From assembly GCF_047495875.1 (NCBI RefSeq), contig NC_092460.1, positions 1,302,001 through 1,366,000 on the forward strand: DNA of 64,000 bases, given 5' to 3'. Both the position numbers and the translations under genes were made by a program. Origin of the DNA: Pithys albifrons albifrons (lineage: Eukaryota; Chordata; Aves; Passeriformes; Thamnophilidae). The notes under the pieces were generated by a model. That model ran no database searches. It saw only the letters and a list, made by a program, of their open reading frames with translations, and was not told the DNA's origin. Positions 47,489 through 59,853 of this stretch are shown here, piece by piece. Each line of letters starts with the position of its first letter. Position 1 is the first letter of the stretch.

Positions 47489-49025
47489 TTCTATTTGTAC
47501 AGTTGTTAAAAAGCTGCCAAATCAGCACAAAATCTGTTTGCACCAGGTCAAACCAACTCCTTTTGTTGGCCCAGACAGCTGGGATGACTCAGGGCAGCCC
47601 TGGCAGCTGGGTGGGCAAGGACCAGCTCTTCTTACTGGAGAGAAATAACACTAATGAGTTTGATTACCAGCAGCAGCACAGGAGCAATCCTTTTCCCTCC
47701 TCGTCATGCAAAAGTTATTAAACATCTGATTTATTAGGCAGGATCTGGATTTAACTGCCATTACCAAATGGTTTCCATGGTTTATGAGCAGTTAAAATGC
47801 AAATATTTGTTATTCAAATGGTGGGGTTTGGTTTTGCTGCATGTAGAGATGTTTTAAGTTGCAGTACAAGGTTTGCAATGTATTAGTTAGTTCAAAAAAC
47901 CCCAAAAGAACAAAACCCAAACACTCATATATTCAACTTTCCAAAATTTACATTCATGCTTGAGTTTAAAATTCATTTTCCATGAATATTCTTCATTTTC
48001 TGCTATCTCTGCAAATATTTTGCCTGATAATCAGCTTTGAAGAAAACAGAGAAAATGCTACAGCAAATTCTACTTTGCCTTCTCCTTTTCCCCCCTCCCA
48101 GTCCAAATCTCTCCACCTGAGGAGCCTCCCCCCTGCCAGGGATATTTTATACCCTCTAATCTGCTGATTTCCTGATGTGGAATTGGGAAATATCCTGGTG
48201 AGCTGAACAGACAGAAACGGGAAATTAAATGATTTTATGTCCTAATTCTGACACAATAACACAACAGTTATCAGCTAACATGATCTTTAAAGCTGCTTGA
48301 TCCTTAAAGCCACTTGTAAAGCTTTTATTGAGCAGAATAAATCAGCCCAAACGGAGCCACCTTCCCACAGGGACCTTGGCTGGGAATCTCTCGATATGAT
48401 TGATTGGAAAGAAGGAATTTTATTGGTAACTGGGGGTAGATTAACAATTTTTGGCTTAAAACTTTAACCCATAGGGGAGAGTTCAAGTGTTTCTTGCTAA
48501 TTAGTGTAGACTCCACTTCTAAAGGTACAGCAGAGCCTTTGAACTAGAACATTCCCTGGAAGAGGGGCCATGGGGAGCAGTTCCCTGGCTGAGGAGCTCA
48601 GGGCAGTCAGTGCCCACAGATGGCAAGGAGACCACAAATCCTCCCCATCCCAAAATGAAAAGATCTAAAGGGAAATCCCTCAGGATTGGCAATGGTCTCT
48701 ACCAGCCTCTGCCCTGAAGTCCTGTGGGAACATCTCCACAGGAGGAACATCCTGTGCTGCTGCTGCTCCTGCTCAATGCAACAACCAAGGCTTGTCCACA
48801 GAGATCCCAAGGAAGGGTCAAAGTTTCAAGGCAAATCCCAGGGAAGGGAATGGGGCACAGACATCCCAAACTCCTTCTGAAGGGCTGCAGGAAGGACTTG
48901 GCAGTGGCTGACAGAGGTGGAACAGGAATCCTCTCTGCTCCAAAGGCAAGGAAATGCAACACACAGAGAGAAATGACTTCAAGTGTACACACAGGAAACT
49001 TCTACATTAATAATATTAATAATAA
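47489..49025. other. Unique AT-rich sequence
   Basis: No gene was recognised. It ends in an AT-rich TAATAATATTAATAATAA stretch at about 49006-49025, which abuts the truncated 5-prime end of the next CR1 copy and may be its insertion site. Confidence 0.5.
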
Positions 49026-49453
49026 GGGACTGGAGCACAAGTGCTGTGGGGAGAGGCTGAGGGAGCTGGGGGTGTTCAGCCTGGAGAAGAGGAGGCTCAG
49101 AGGTGACCTCAGCACTGTCTGGAACTGCCTGAAGGGAAGTTCTGGCCAGGTGGGGGTTGGTCTCTTCTCCCAGGCACTCAGCAATAGGACAAGGGGGCAC
49201 GATGGGCTCAAGCTCTGCCAGGGGAAATGGAACTTGGAGAGCAGAAAAAACTTCTTTGCAGAGAGAGTGCTCAGGGATTGGAATGGGCTGCCCAGAGAGG
49301 GGGTGGATTCCCCATCCCTGGAGGTTTTTCAGCTGAGCTTGGCCGTGGCACTGAGTGCCATGATCTGGTAAAGGGACTGGAGTTGGACCAAGGGTTGGAC
49401 TCGATGATCTCGGAGTTCTTTTCCAACCCAATCCATTCTAAGATTCTATATCT
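49026..49453 (+). mobile_element. CR1-type LINE, 5-prime truncated, relatively young
   Basis: It translates on the plus strand to RELGVFSLEKRRLRGDLSTV, then SNRTRGHDGLKL, RKNFFAERVLRDWNGLPRE and DSPSLEVFQLSLAV, the reverse-transcriptase C-terminus. The tail GGTTGGACTCGATGATCTC and TTTTCCAACCCAATCC follows. It is nearly identical to 59433-59853: about a dozen differences over about 420 bp, and none in the first about 165 bp. The frame is open across about 110 codons. Confidence 0.9.
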
Positions 49454-52244
49454 CTTTCTCTCTTATTACTGTCCATGAATATTATTTTAAAGTGAAAAGA
49501 TTTGTGCAAAACTGTCACAGCTTTGACACCATTTTCCTGTAGGGAATTAAAGTAACAAATTCTAAAATAAAGTGAGGTAATTATAATGTTGGAAGCAGAC
49601 AATTATTTATTTATTATCTCATTGCTCATGACAGAAATGCCTTCTGATTTTAATTAATTCCACTTAACATTTAAACATCCTATATATCTATAAACATGAG
49701 TTTAAATCAAGATTGGTGTTTAACAACACAGTAATTTTACTTATGATTTAAGTGCAGTTCCTGGTTGGAATTCAGCCCAGCTTGGACTTTTCTCTCTGTT
49801 GTATCTGCAGAAAGATTTGGACCCATTTCCACAAAAGCTTTACCAATAAGGGAGAACTTCAGCCCAAATCCAGTCTGGGAGGAGTATTTTAAGCTGAGAG
49901 GAGTATTTTAGGATCAGTGCACAGAAAGCAGGAGATGGGCCCACAGCCCCAGGGTGGGTGTGAGCACAGGGAGGGCTTTGCCAGGGCCAGAGGAGAAGCA
50001 GAAGTTCAATGACCCAGCAAAGGTGGGGGACAGGGACAGGTAAGGAACTGATTGGGGGCTCATTAACACCCACTGTGCCTTTTCATGTTCACAGATATTG
50101 AGACAGATTTTAAACCTTCACAGTTTCAGTAACAGCTTTTATGATACTGAAGGGAACTCCAGGGTTTCAGAGAAGCCTCTGCTTGGGATTTGGGCAAAAA
50201 TCCTTCACTTGGAATGTCTGTGGCATTGAAAGTCTGTTCCACAGGGAAATGCAGTTTCATGGGCAGAGGACATCACCAGCCTTGCCATGGTGGGAACCCT
50301 GCACGTGTCTGTGACTCCAAGCACAGACACAGCACCCCCAGGCTCTGCTGCTGGTGTGCTTTGAACAGCTTCAATGTCCACTTAAGTGCAATGCTGCCTT
50401 GAAGTGGCTTTCTAAGGCTGTGTGGCAGATTAGTTCATTTCAAATTAATTTATTAGGAGCATTCTGATGCCTCTGTGCTACTGGGATGTTCCTAAAGGAA
50501 TGGCCCATCATCTTACACAGTGATAACAAACCTCACAGCTTAATTTTCCACTTCCTGTGACTTTCCAAAGCTTTCTGCAGACTCCACCTCTGAATTGCAT
50601 TAGAAATGGAGGGCAGTAATCCCTTGGGCTGCTTTCCCAGTAAAAGTGGGTTGGAAGCAAGAATTCAACAGGCATCAGTATATTTTAGAATTCAATATCT
50701 GCTATTTTTATGCCTAAGGTGGGATGGGAGGAGGAGGGAAGGAAAGTTCACACGTATCAGGAGCGCTTGGTTTGCAAACATGTGAAAGCCCTTCCGTGCT
50801 ATTTCTGGAAGGGTTGGTGGCCAACACACCAGCTGGCTGGAGCTCTGCCTGGAGTGGGTATTTCTTAATGAATCTTTGAAGTGAAAGCTCTGCAAGGCTC
50901 CAGGCTCAGATGGAGTGCAGGGAATATGGGGGGTCATCCAAAGCCCATCACAGCCCACCAGCACAAGCACAGGAAGCAGCACACTCAGAAATGCCTGGCT
51001 ATTTATTTCCCCTACACTAAATACAGTTCCCATAACCAAAGAACTATTAGATAACTATATTCCTTAGAGGAATATTTCACATGTTTTACTCACTTAAATG
51101 TGGGTTTGTGTTGGACAAAAGAGTTGCTTTTGGTGAATTTTGCTCTTTGTTGTATTAGTTTGTGTAGAAATGGCTTTGATTTGATGCTCAGATGCAACGT
51201 GGCTTTTAAATCAGAATGACACAGACCCAGAAATGAGTCCCAAAACTTCACCCTCTTTCCTTTGCTGGATGGTAAGAAAAGGCCTTGTCATCACCTCAGA
51301 AAAAATCCAATAGTTAATGTCCTTTTCTTCCCATTCTCTCTTTCATTTGTTACTCAGCTGCACAGGGATAAAGGGCCAAAGAGATTGAGGAAAACTGAGT
51401 CGCTGCCAGTTCACCAGCAGTGCTAAGAACCATCCACTCTGGGAATGGATCTTCCTTTCCCTCTTTAATAATTAACTCCTGGTGCTCAAATACATCCTTC
51501 ACTCTGGCCTGTAAAAGGGAAACAAACATTTAAAGTGCACTTATGCACAAGAGAAGAACTAACACTGGGAATTTTGTGACTGTGCTGAGATCAGACTGAG
51601 GCAGAGCTGGCCCAGACAAGGGAACAGCTCCTGGTGCTCACAATATTTTATGACACGGGTTAACACCAATTCCAGATGTCAAATCACATTCACTCAGAGC
51701 TGGGACTGGATTTATCTCTAAGACCTCCCATGGCCAAGGCTGGGAGGAACAGCACAACAAACCTCTCCAGATGTCCCCTGAGGCACCAGCCCTGCTGGGA
51801 GGATTCCCAGTGCAGCCCCAGCTCCATCAATCTCTCCTGGCTCCCCATCCACCTGTGCCCTCCTGATCCCTCAGCACTCAGACAAGACAGACATTGGAAT
51901 TACAGCATCTGCTCTGCCCTGGCTGCCAGGGCTGGCAAAGATTAACTGCTCCTGGAACTCCAGTCATTGTCTTTCTGGGTCAGGACCAAGGGGCATGAAC
52001 AGGGGCAGCTGTTCTGGGCTGAGTGGAGCACTTAGAGGTGATAAAGGCCTGGGAAACCCTCGAGCTGTGGTGGCTGGAGCCTGGGAAAGCCACCCTGAGC
52101 ACTGCCAGCCTGCATTAATGAAGGCCCTGAAGCCTTGTCTGCATCTCCTGCAAATGCTCCTCTCACCCTCCCTGCTCAGAGAGACACATTTTGAGTCATT
52201 TCACAAAAGCCGTGAAAAAAATATGAAAAATCCAGTCTAAGAGC
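49454..52244. other. Unique sequence
   Basis: AT-rich unique DNA without a recognised transposon or gene. Frames are short and unsupported. Confidence 0.5.
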
Positions 52245-53383
52245 CAAGGTGCATCCCAGGTTTTCTGTGGCCAACCTGCATCCCAGGTTTTCTGTGGCCA
52301 ACGTGCATCCCAGGTTTTCTGTGGCCAACGTGCATCCCAGGTTTTCTGTGGCCAACCTGCATCCCGGGTTTTCTGTGGCCAATGTGCATCCCAGGGTTTC
52401 TGTGGCCAACCTCCATCCCAGGTTTTCTGTGGCCAACGTGCATCCCAGGTTTTCTGTGGCCAACCTCCATCCCAGGTTTTCTGTGGCCAACGTGCATCCC
52501 AGGTTTTCTGTGGCCAACGTGCCTCCCAGGGTTTCTGTGGCCAACGTGCATCCCAGGGTTTCTGTGGCCAACCTCCATCCCAGGTTTTCTGTGGCCAACG
52601 TGCATCCCAGGTTTTCTGTGGCCAACGTGCATCCCAGGTTTTCTGTGGCCAACGTGCATCCCAGGTTTTCTGTGGCCAACGTGCATCCCAGGTTTTCTGT
52701 GGCCAATGTGCATCCCAGGTTTTCTGTGGCCAACCTCCATCCCGGGTTTTCTGTGGCCAACCTGCATCCCAGGTTTTCTGTGGCCAACCTGCATCCCAGG
52801 TTTTCTGTGGCCAACCTCCATCCCAGGTTTTCTGTGGCCAACGTGCATCCCAGGTTTTCTGTGGCCAATGTGCATCCCAGGTTTTCTGTGGCCAATGTGC
52901 ATCCCAGGTTTTCTGTGGCCAATGTGCATCCCAGGTTTTCTGTGGCCAATGTGCATCCCAGGTTTTCTGTGGCCAACGTGCATCCCAGGTTTTCTGTGGC
53001 CAACGTGCATCCCAGGTTTTCTGTGGCCAATGTGCATCCCAGGGTTTCTGTGGCCAACCTGCATCCCAGGTTTTCTGTGGCCAACCTGCATCCCAGGTTT
53101 TCTGTGGCCAACGTGCATCCCAGGTTTTCTGTGGCCAACGTGCATCCCAGGGTTTCTGTGGCCAACCTGCATCCCAGGTTTTCTGTGGCCAACCTGCATC
53201 CCAGGTTTTCTGTGGCCAACGTGCATCCCAGGTTTTCTGTGGCCAATGTGCATCCCAGGGTTTCTGTGGCCAATGTACATCCCAGGTTTTCTGTGGCCAA
53301 TGTGCATCCCAGGGTTTCTGTGGCCAATGTACATCCCAGGTTTTCTGTGGCCAATGTGCATCCCAGGGTTTCTGTGGCCAGGC
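52245..53383. repeat. 27-bp minisatellite, about 42 copies
   Basis: The unit core is CCCAGGTTTTCTGTGGCC, then AACGTGCAT. Variable sites are AGGTTTT/AGGGTTT, AACG/AACC/AATG and GCAT/CCAT. Since 27 is divisible by three, four frames run open for 340-415 codons (MHPRFSVANL-type on plus, MATENLGCTL-type on minus). Variants are largely non-synonymous in the plus frames. It is a VNTR and not a gene. Confidence 0.98.
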
Positions 53384-53573
53384 TTGTCCCTAAGGAATGG
53401 ATGACTGGGTGGACACAAGTGTGGAATGCCCTAAATGGTTTCTACACAAAGAGCTGCCCAGGTTGCCATCAGGTTACTTATCTTTGCCCTTCATAATCAG
53501 AGAAGTTCAGGTATTGAAACATCACCCTACAAAAACACTCAAAAATGTTAAATATTTGTCAAAGAGACAAATA
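53384..53573. other. Short unique spacer
   Basis: Nothing was recognised between the 27-bp array and the next CR1 tail. Confidence 0.5.
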
Positions 53574-53650
53574 AAGAATCACAGAAGGGTTTGGCTTGGA
53601 AGGGAACTTAAAGCCCATCCAGTGCCACCCCTGCCATGGGCAGGGACACA
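53574..53650 (-). mobile_element. CR1 LINE tail, antisense
   Basis: AAGAATCACAGAAGGGTTTG, GCTTGGAAGGGAACTTAAAG and CACCCCTGCCATGGGCAGGG are the reverse complement of the last about 75 bp of CR1. Confidence 0.88.
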
Positions 53651-55013
53651 AGTGAAGCACAAAGGCATTTCTCAGAGTTTATGACAATTAATAATTGTTA
53701 AGCTTAGCAGTAATGCCAAGGAAATTAAGTAGTAGTAAAAGTGATAGTAAAAGAGCAACAGGGGTTTGCTGAAGTCAAGGCTGATGGCAAATGTTCCATT
53801 TAAAGCTGTTACAGGATCCCAGATCAGGCCCTCACCAGCTTCTGCCCCACCCCAGTGTCAGAAAGACCCTGAGTGCCAGAGATTAATTTAAATGGCAAAA
53901 TACTCTTTAATATTAGTTTGCTGAAAGGGTATGAATTATATTAATGACTAACTTCAGAGAGGAGGTAATGGCCAGAACTAAAGATAACACAATCCCCCAG
54001 ATATCCCAGGAAAAAGCCTAGAAAAGTGTTACTCTCATTTTGTTCAGTCAATAACCCTTGGTTACTGTAATCACAGCCATTGATCAGCCTGAACATATAA
54101 TTGACCTATTTAGTTAATGGGTGCATGTCAACCTGCACCCCCCAATCAATTAGTTTGCACCAACCTCCCTTCCCCTGCAAAGGAACAGCATCTGCATATT
54201 AATCTGCAGCACTTGCAGGTCCCCCCCAAGGATCAATAAATCCTTCCTTGGGAACCAACCCAACCCCCCAGCCTGGAGCTGTGCCTGCCAGGGCAGCCCA
54301 ACCTGAGACCTGGGCACCCCCTGCCCTGGCACAGACCTGGGCACAGCTCCAGGGAGGGACATTCACTGCCCCTTGCACATGAGCTCTGACCTGTGCCAGC
54401 AATCTGGGGCCACTCTGCCATTCAGAGCTGCCTCCACCCTGGTTTGTTACTCTGTTTAACAACCAGCCCTCAGCTCAAAGCCTGGAACCAACATACATTT
54501 GTCTGTTCCTCTGAGAGGAAAACCTTTACCTGCATTCACTGGAAAAGCAGAATAATCTCCCCCAGACTGCAGGTACAGCCCCCCAGGGACTCAATTCCAG
54601 CCTGTTTCCCACTGCTGAGCAGCTTTATCCCACCTTTCCTCCTGCCCAGGACCTGACCCCCTGCAGGAGAGTTGCACCAAGAATTTACAGATAAATTACT
54701 GGAGCAGTGCAGTACAATATACCTTCGTTTCACATAATATAATTCCCAGAAATGATTTCCCACAATGATTTACAGAGTTATAAACTGCAGTTATGGACTT
54801 AAATTAATGGCTGAGTGAAGAAGAAATTAGAATCCATAACCACTGAGGAAGGAATAGGTTTTCAAATGTGGTTTGCAAATAGTGAATCAACAAGACAGAG
54901 AGACTTGAGGGTGGTTCTACAGGGAAAATTGTCAGGGAAGGAGAAGTGCTCCCGTTACTGCCAATTCCATGGACTGGCTTCACTCATTAGTGGCTTTAAA
55001 CTGAAATAAAGTA
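53651..55013. other. Unique sequence
   Basis: No gene or repeat family was recognised. The DNA is AT-rich, with a CCCCCC run at 54222 and a moderately GC-rich section at 54260-54420. Confidence 0.5.
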
Positions 55014-55195
55014 GGTTTAGATGGGATATTGGGAAGGAATTCCTGGCTGGGAGGGTGGGCAGGCCCTGGCACAGGTGCCCAGAGAAGCTGTGGCTGCCCC
55101 AGCCCTGGGAGTGCCCAAGGCCAGGTTGGACAGGGCTTGGAGCACCCTGGGCTGGTGGGAGATGTCCCTGCCCAGGGCAGGGGGTGGAAGGTCAA
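55014..55195 (+). mobile_element. CR1 LINE 3-prime fragment
   Basis: It begins GTTTAGATGGGATATTGGG (the region encoding LDI--K in intact copies), then GGTGGGCAGGCCCTGGCAC, GAAGCTGTGGCTGCCCCAGC, GGACAGGGCTTGGAGCACC and GGTGGGAGATGTCCCTGCCC. The terminal tail is cut off near GGTGGAAGGTC. Confidence 0.9.
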
Positions 55196-58100
55196 TGTCC
55201 TCCTTTGCCTTCCAATGTTTATTTTTCCCTCAGGTAATTCCTAGAGGTTTTCCTCCTGCCCAGGAATGCAGTTTGAATCACACCAACCTCCCCTGTACCT
55301 CCAAACTCACACTGAGAACTTTGCAAGAGCGTGCAGTAACTGCACATTGAAGAGAAGGAGACAGGTAATGGCCAACTCAAACGTTATGGATACCAGAGCC
55401 TTAATAATGGTGAGAAAAGCAGTGGCCCAGATAGCAAAATTGATTTCAATAATTCACAGGTGCTGTACAGAATAACCCCAGTGGAGCTGCAGCAAAGGCA
55501 GTCTGACAGAACACATTGAAATTCAAAGGGAAGTGCACTGTTACTGGACAGAAACAGTCTGAGTGCCCATCTCTGGATTCCCAGCTACACTGAACTACAG
55601 ACATCCATTCCCAGGGAGCAGAAAGTGCTTGGCATAATCAAGCCATTCTCACACTGCAAAACAGCCCCATTCATCAAGGCTACTCAGAAGTCCCTTGGAG
55701 AAGCAGTGGGGAAAGTGGTCCCCATGAGGTTGCTCTGGGCAGCTGAAGCCCATGGGGGCACCTGGCTGTGCCCTCAGGTGTGGGGAGGGTGACATCCAGC
55801 CCTGCCAAGGCCATGGCAGAGCTCTGCTGGGTGACAGCACCTCAGGGTAACTGTAAAGGGTCTGTCTGAGGGACCAGAACAAATCAACCTCAGTAACTCT
55901 CCTACCCCAAAGAAGCTGTGCAGCTCCAGCTCACTGCAGCCCCTGAGCTTCTGTCAGCAGAGCTGTGCTCTGACACACAAAGCCTACACAGGAACATTTC
56001 CTCTGTGGTTCTGTTCCAAAACAGCCCAGAAATGCCTTTTACCTACAGAGAAAATTAAAAACCAACAGCAAACCTCTTACCCCATTTAGGTCACACTTGC
56101 TGGGACTTCCAGAGACCCCTCAGCACTGAGGACCTTGATCTCTGTCTTCAGTTTTGATATAAAAATGACACAGCTGCAGGGCACTGGAACCAGACTGGGC
56201 GGTGTGGTGCTTTCCATGGTCCTGAAGGCAGCAGGAGCAGCAGAGATTTGCAGACTTTAACAGATGTGGGTCTTGTGGGGACAGTCCAAGCTGGTGGAGG
56301 GTCAGGGAGGTGGTGTCTGAACCCCAGAGATCACAGGTGGGTAGTTCAGTTCCTGCATTTATCAACGCCCTGCATGTTTACCCAGGATCCATCCAATTTG
56401 GAGTCAAGTTTGCATTCAAGAGAAATGCAGAGAAGAGAAAATATTAAGCAGCATAATCCTATCAGGAGGGTGTAAAACTTCCTTCTATCTGTCAAAAACA
56501 CTGAGCTGTCAGTAGTCTAAAAATAATAAAGACAGATCTCAGTTTCTGTCAAACCAGACTGACACAAAAACTTGGATATCAGTGTAAAAGGGGGAAAAAT
56601 AAAAATCAATGTCAATCCATTTCTCCACTCAAAAGTAACAATCTAACAAGACAATTTGAGCTTTAGCATGAAAATGATTACTGTGAGTTCTTTAAATGTG
56701 CTCTGGAAGAAACTGAGCCGAAGGGATTCAGTTCAAAACTGCCACTTTCTGAACTGAGATTTCCATAAGTCCTCTGTTATTTCCGGAGACAGCAAAGCAC
56801 AAACCAGCCCTGGGTCCCACAGCTCCAGAGGCTTTGGCAAGAAAGAAGAATGACTGCAATTGATGCAAATGAGGAAGATCTTCCTGGGCAGAGTGACTTC
56901 CAGGGCTACCCACAGTTCCCACCATTCCCACCATTCCCGTGGCCTTGGGACAGGGAGGATGTTTTTTGGCTCAGCAGCAGCTGCTGAAGCACCATCAGAT
57001 AATGCTGAAGAAGTGAGGGAGGAAGAAAAGCATCACCAAAGGACATTTCCCCCCACCTCTCAACCAGGAAAGGCCAAGCAAAGCTCAGCTCCAAAGGATG
57101 AGCCCCACTTTTAAAGCCTCGATAAGATCTCAGTGATACCCAAAGCAGATGTGACTCTGCAGCTGCATCAGTGCCCCAAATAACAAAGACAGTAAGAGGC
57201 ACAGCACAGGAACAGTGCCAGTCTGGTGGCATGGTGAGAGTGGAGGACACCAGGGGAAGGAAGCCTGGTCCTTCCCCGGGGTTTAGAGCAGGTTCTGCTC
57301 CAGCAGAGCTGGTGCTCCCAGAGAGATGCTGCTGCTGCTCTGACACATCACACTGAGCAGACCTGGGGTGGCCACACAGCCCATCCCAGCTCAGCCTCAG
57401 TTCTCCTGCCCAGAGACACATCCTCAGTGCTCCTCTCCCCTGGGCAGAACAGTGGAGCTCTGGATGGGCTGGCTCTGCCCCTGCCCCTGCCCCTGCTCCT
57501 GCCCCCCCTCCCAGCAGCCTCCTGCACCCCAGGCTGGGCAGCACGTTCTCCAGACACCTCACAGTGCTTCCCAAAGCTTGCAAGGGATGGCTGGGTGTGG
57601 GTTAGAACCTTTTAATTTATTTGTTGAAGGGAAACCCCTCAGGTTTCATGCACTGGTTCCGAGTGGTGAGAGCCAGCAAAGCAGTGCTGTGTGTGAGCAG
57701 AGCAGCAGATCACACCTCAGCAATCCCCAGGGGGGGAAAACAAGTTCAGACTGAATAAAGCTTAAGAATGGAGAAAAAAAAAAAGAGAGTAGGGGATGTT
57801 ATTGATTGGACAAGCCAAGCCCTTCAATGCAAACACATTTTTGTACTTCTTGGTTCAAATTAGCATTAGGTGTTCAGAGCAGGAGCATCCTCAGCCCCAG
57901 GGGCTCCTCAGGGACCCCCAGTAGCTCCCAGGCTGAGAGGCCACTGTGACAATTAGCCTGCCTGAAGTTGTATTTTATCTCAATCAGGCCGTGGTCTGGA
58001 CTCTAATCAGTGCCTTTGGCAGCTGGAAAGGAATTTGGATATAATAACATGATGAGCAGTCAAAATAGAAAGGTGATTTTTAACTGGGTTGTGGAGAAAG

Positions 58101-58769
58101 CTGTAAAAATCCTATATTTAAAAAAAAATAAACAAAACAGTGAATTGCATAACTTTGAATAGCCTTGCTCAGGCAGGACTCTGGTTTTAGCTTTAGCCTT
58201 GTAGGAGATATAATTAAAGACAGCTTAGTCCCCTTGAAGGGGCCACAGCCTTAAGTGATGACACAGAACCTGGTCCTCAGTCTAAGCTTTGAAGTTGAAA
58301 GCAAAAGCTGTTCTATTGTTTGGTTCACAGCCAATAAAACAGCAAAGAAGTTAAAAACACAAAGCAACATTTATGCAGCTACACTTCAGAGGAGGAAATG
58401 GAAAATTCTGAATAAATTGTTCACACCACAAGCAATATTTCTCCAGCCATATAAATCATGGTGGATTCTGGCAACAGGCAAGAGGTAAAATGAGAATTAC
58501 ACCAAGGGTGCTCTCCAGTGGATCAAATCAAGGCTGTCTTTAATTCCTTCATGGCTAAAAGCAGCCAAAAGCTTCTGTGGTGCCAAAGCAGCTCCAGTTA
58601 AAGGTCAGCTCAGAGCCAGCCCAGGAGAGGAGCAGCAAAGCCCTCCTGTCCCCACAGAGAGGTCCCTCTGCTGAGCCCAGCTCTGAGCACTCCACACACA
58701 CACACGTGTCCATCAGGATGTGTGGCAGGAAACTCATCCCACTTTGGCCACAACAACCCCCTGCAACGC
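55196..58769. other. Unique sequence
   Basis: No gene was recognised. A (CTGCCC)n run of about 30 bp lies at 57475-57504. A 225-codon minus-strand frame at 56906-57583 partly reflects that low-complexity stretch (GAGAGAGAEP). An A12-like run lies at 57774-57785. Confidence 0.45.
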
Positions 58770-59103
58770 TCCAGGCTGGGCACAGAGTGGCTGGAGAGCA
58801 GCCAGGCAGAGGGACCTGGGGGGACTGAGGGACAGGAAGCTCAACAGGAGCCAACAGTGTGCCCAGGTGGCCAAGAAGGCCAAGGGGATCCTGGCCTGGA
58901 TCCAAACTAGCGTGGCCAGCAGGCCCAGGGCAGTGACCCCTCCCCTGGACTCTGCCTTGGGGAGGCCACACCTTGAGTGTTGTGTTCAGTTCTGGGCCCC
59001 TCAGTTGAGGCAAGAGATTGAGGGGCTGGAGCGGGGCCAGAGAAGAGCAACGAGGCTGGAGAAGGGACTGGATGTGGCTCTGAGTGTCCTCTGAAACACC
59101 TCC

Positions 59104-59305
59104 AGGGACAGAGAATCCACCATGTCTTGATCCAACCTCACTGTGACAGAGTATCCAGGGTCAGAGAATCCACCATGTCTTGATCCAACCCTACTGTGAC
59201 AGAGTATCCAGGGTCAGAGAATCCACCATGTCTTGATCCAACCCTACTGTGACAGAGTATCCAGGGTCAGAGAATCCACCATGTCTTGATCCAACCTCAC
59301 TGTGA
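59104..59305. repeat. 53-bp tandem repeat, 4 copies, inside composite CR1
   Basis: CAGAGAATCCACCATGTCTT starts units at 59109, 59162, 59215 and 59268, an exact 53-bp period. Units are nearly identical; CCTCAC versus CCCTAC is the main difference. The near-identity implies recent amplification. Confidence 0.95.
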
Positions 59306-59350
59306 TCACCAGCCCAGGGCACTCTGTGCCCTGGGCTGGTGATCACAGTG
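59298..59350. repeat. Perfect inverted repeat, 24-bp arms, 5-bp loop
   Basis: The left arm runs from CACTGTGATCACC to CCCAGGGCA, the loop is CTCTG, and the right arm is the exact reverse complement (TGCCCTGGG to GGTGATCACAGTG). Imperfect pairing continues outward for more than 10 bp (TTGATCCAACC against the complement of GGTTGAATCAA). It lies directly next to the 53-bp repeats. Confidence 0.97.
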
Positions 59351-59853
59351 GGGTTGAATCAAGGGTTGGACTTGATGATCTCAGAGGTCTCTTCCAATCC
59401 AACAGAGAAGAGAAGAGCAACGAGGCTGGAGAAGGGACTGGAGCACAAGTGCTGTGGGGAGAGGCTGAGGGAGCTGGGGGTGTTCAGCCTGGAGAAGAGG
59501 AGGCTCAGAGGTGACCTCAGCACTGTCTGGAACTGCCTGAAGGGAAGTTCTGGCCAGGTGGGGGTTGGTCTCTTCTCCCAGGCACTCAGCAATAGGACAA
59601 GGGGGCACGATGGGCTCAAGCTCTGCCAGGGGAAATTGAAGGTGGAGAGCAGAAAAAAATTCTTTGCAGAGAGAGTGCTCAGGGATTGGAATGGGCTGCC
59701 CAGAGAGGGGGTGGATTCCCCATCCCTGGAGTGTTTTCAACTGAGCTTGGCCGTGGCACTGAGTGCCATGATCTGGTAAAGGGACTGGAGTTGGACCAAG
59801 GGTTGGACTCGATGATCTCAGAGGGCTTTTCCAACCCAATCAATTCTATGATT

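Larger units (their letters stand above)
58770..59853 (+). mobile_element. Composite CR1-type LINE interrupted by a repeat-rich segment
   Basis: The left part (58770-59072) encodes [19 protein letters not shown] and [15 protein letters not shown], both CR1 reverse-transcriptase motifs. The right part (59411-59853) continues with [38 protein letters not shown] and the 3-prime tail. A 32-bp stretch is present at both 59041-59072 and 59411-59442, flanking a 338-bp intervening segment with four 53-bp repeats and a hairpin. No full reading frame survives. Confidence 0.88.

Noticed and set aside
52176..53496. Repeat proteins of about 390-415 residues (LATENLGC and HPRFSVAN types)
   Set aside because: The 27-bp unit keeps frames open automatically, and variants change amino acids freely in the plus frames.
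58770..59853. Endogenous retroviral LTR as an alternative for the CR1-type copies
   Set aside because: Reverse-transcriptase C-terminal motifs in the order typical of CR1, a CR1-style tail and no TG...CA-bounded LTR pair were seen. Some bird LTR consensus sequences may share parts of this, so a repeat-library search would be decisive.
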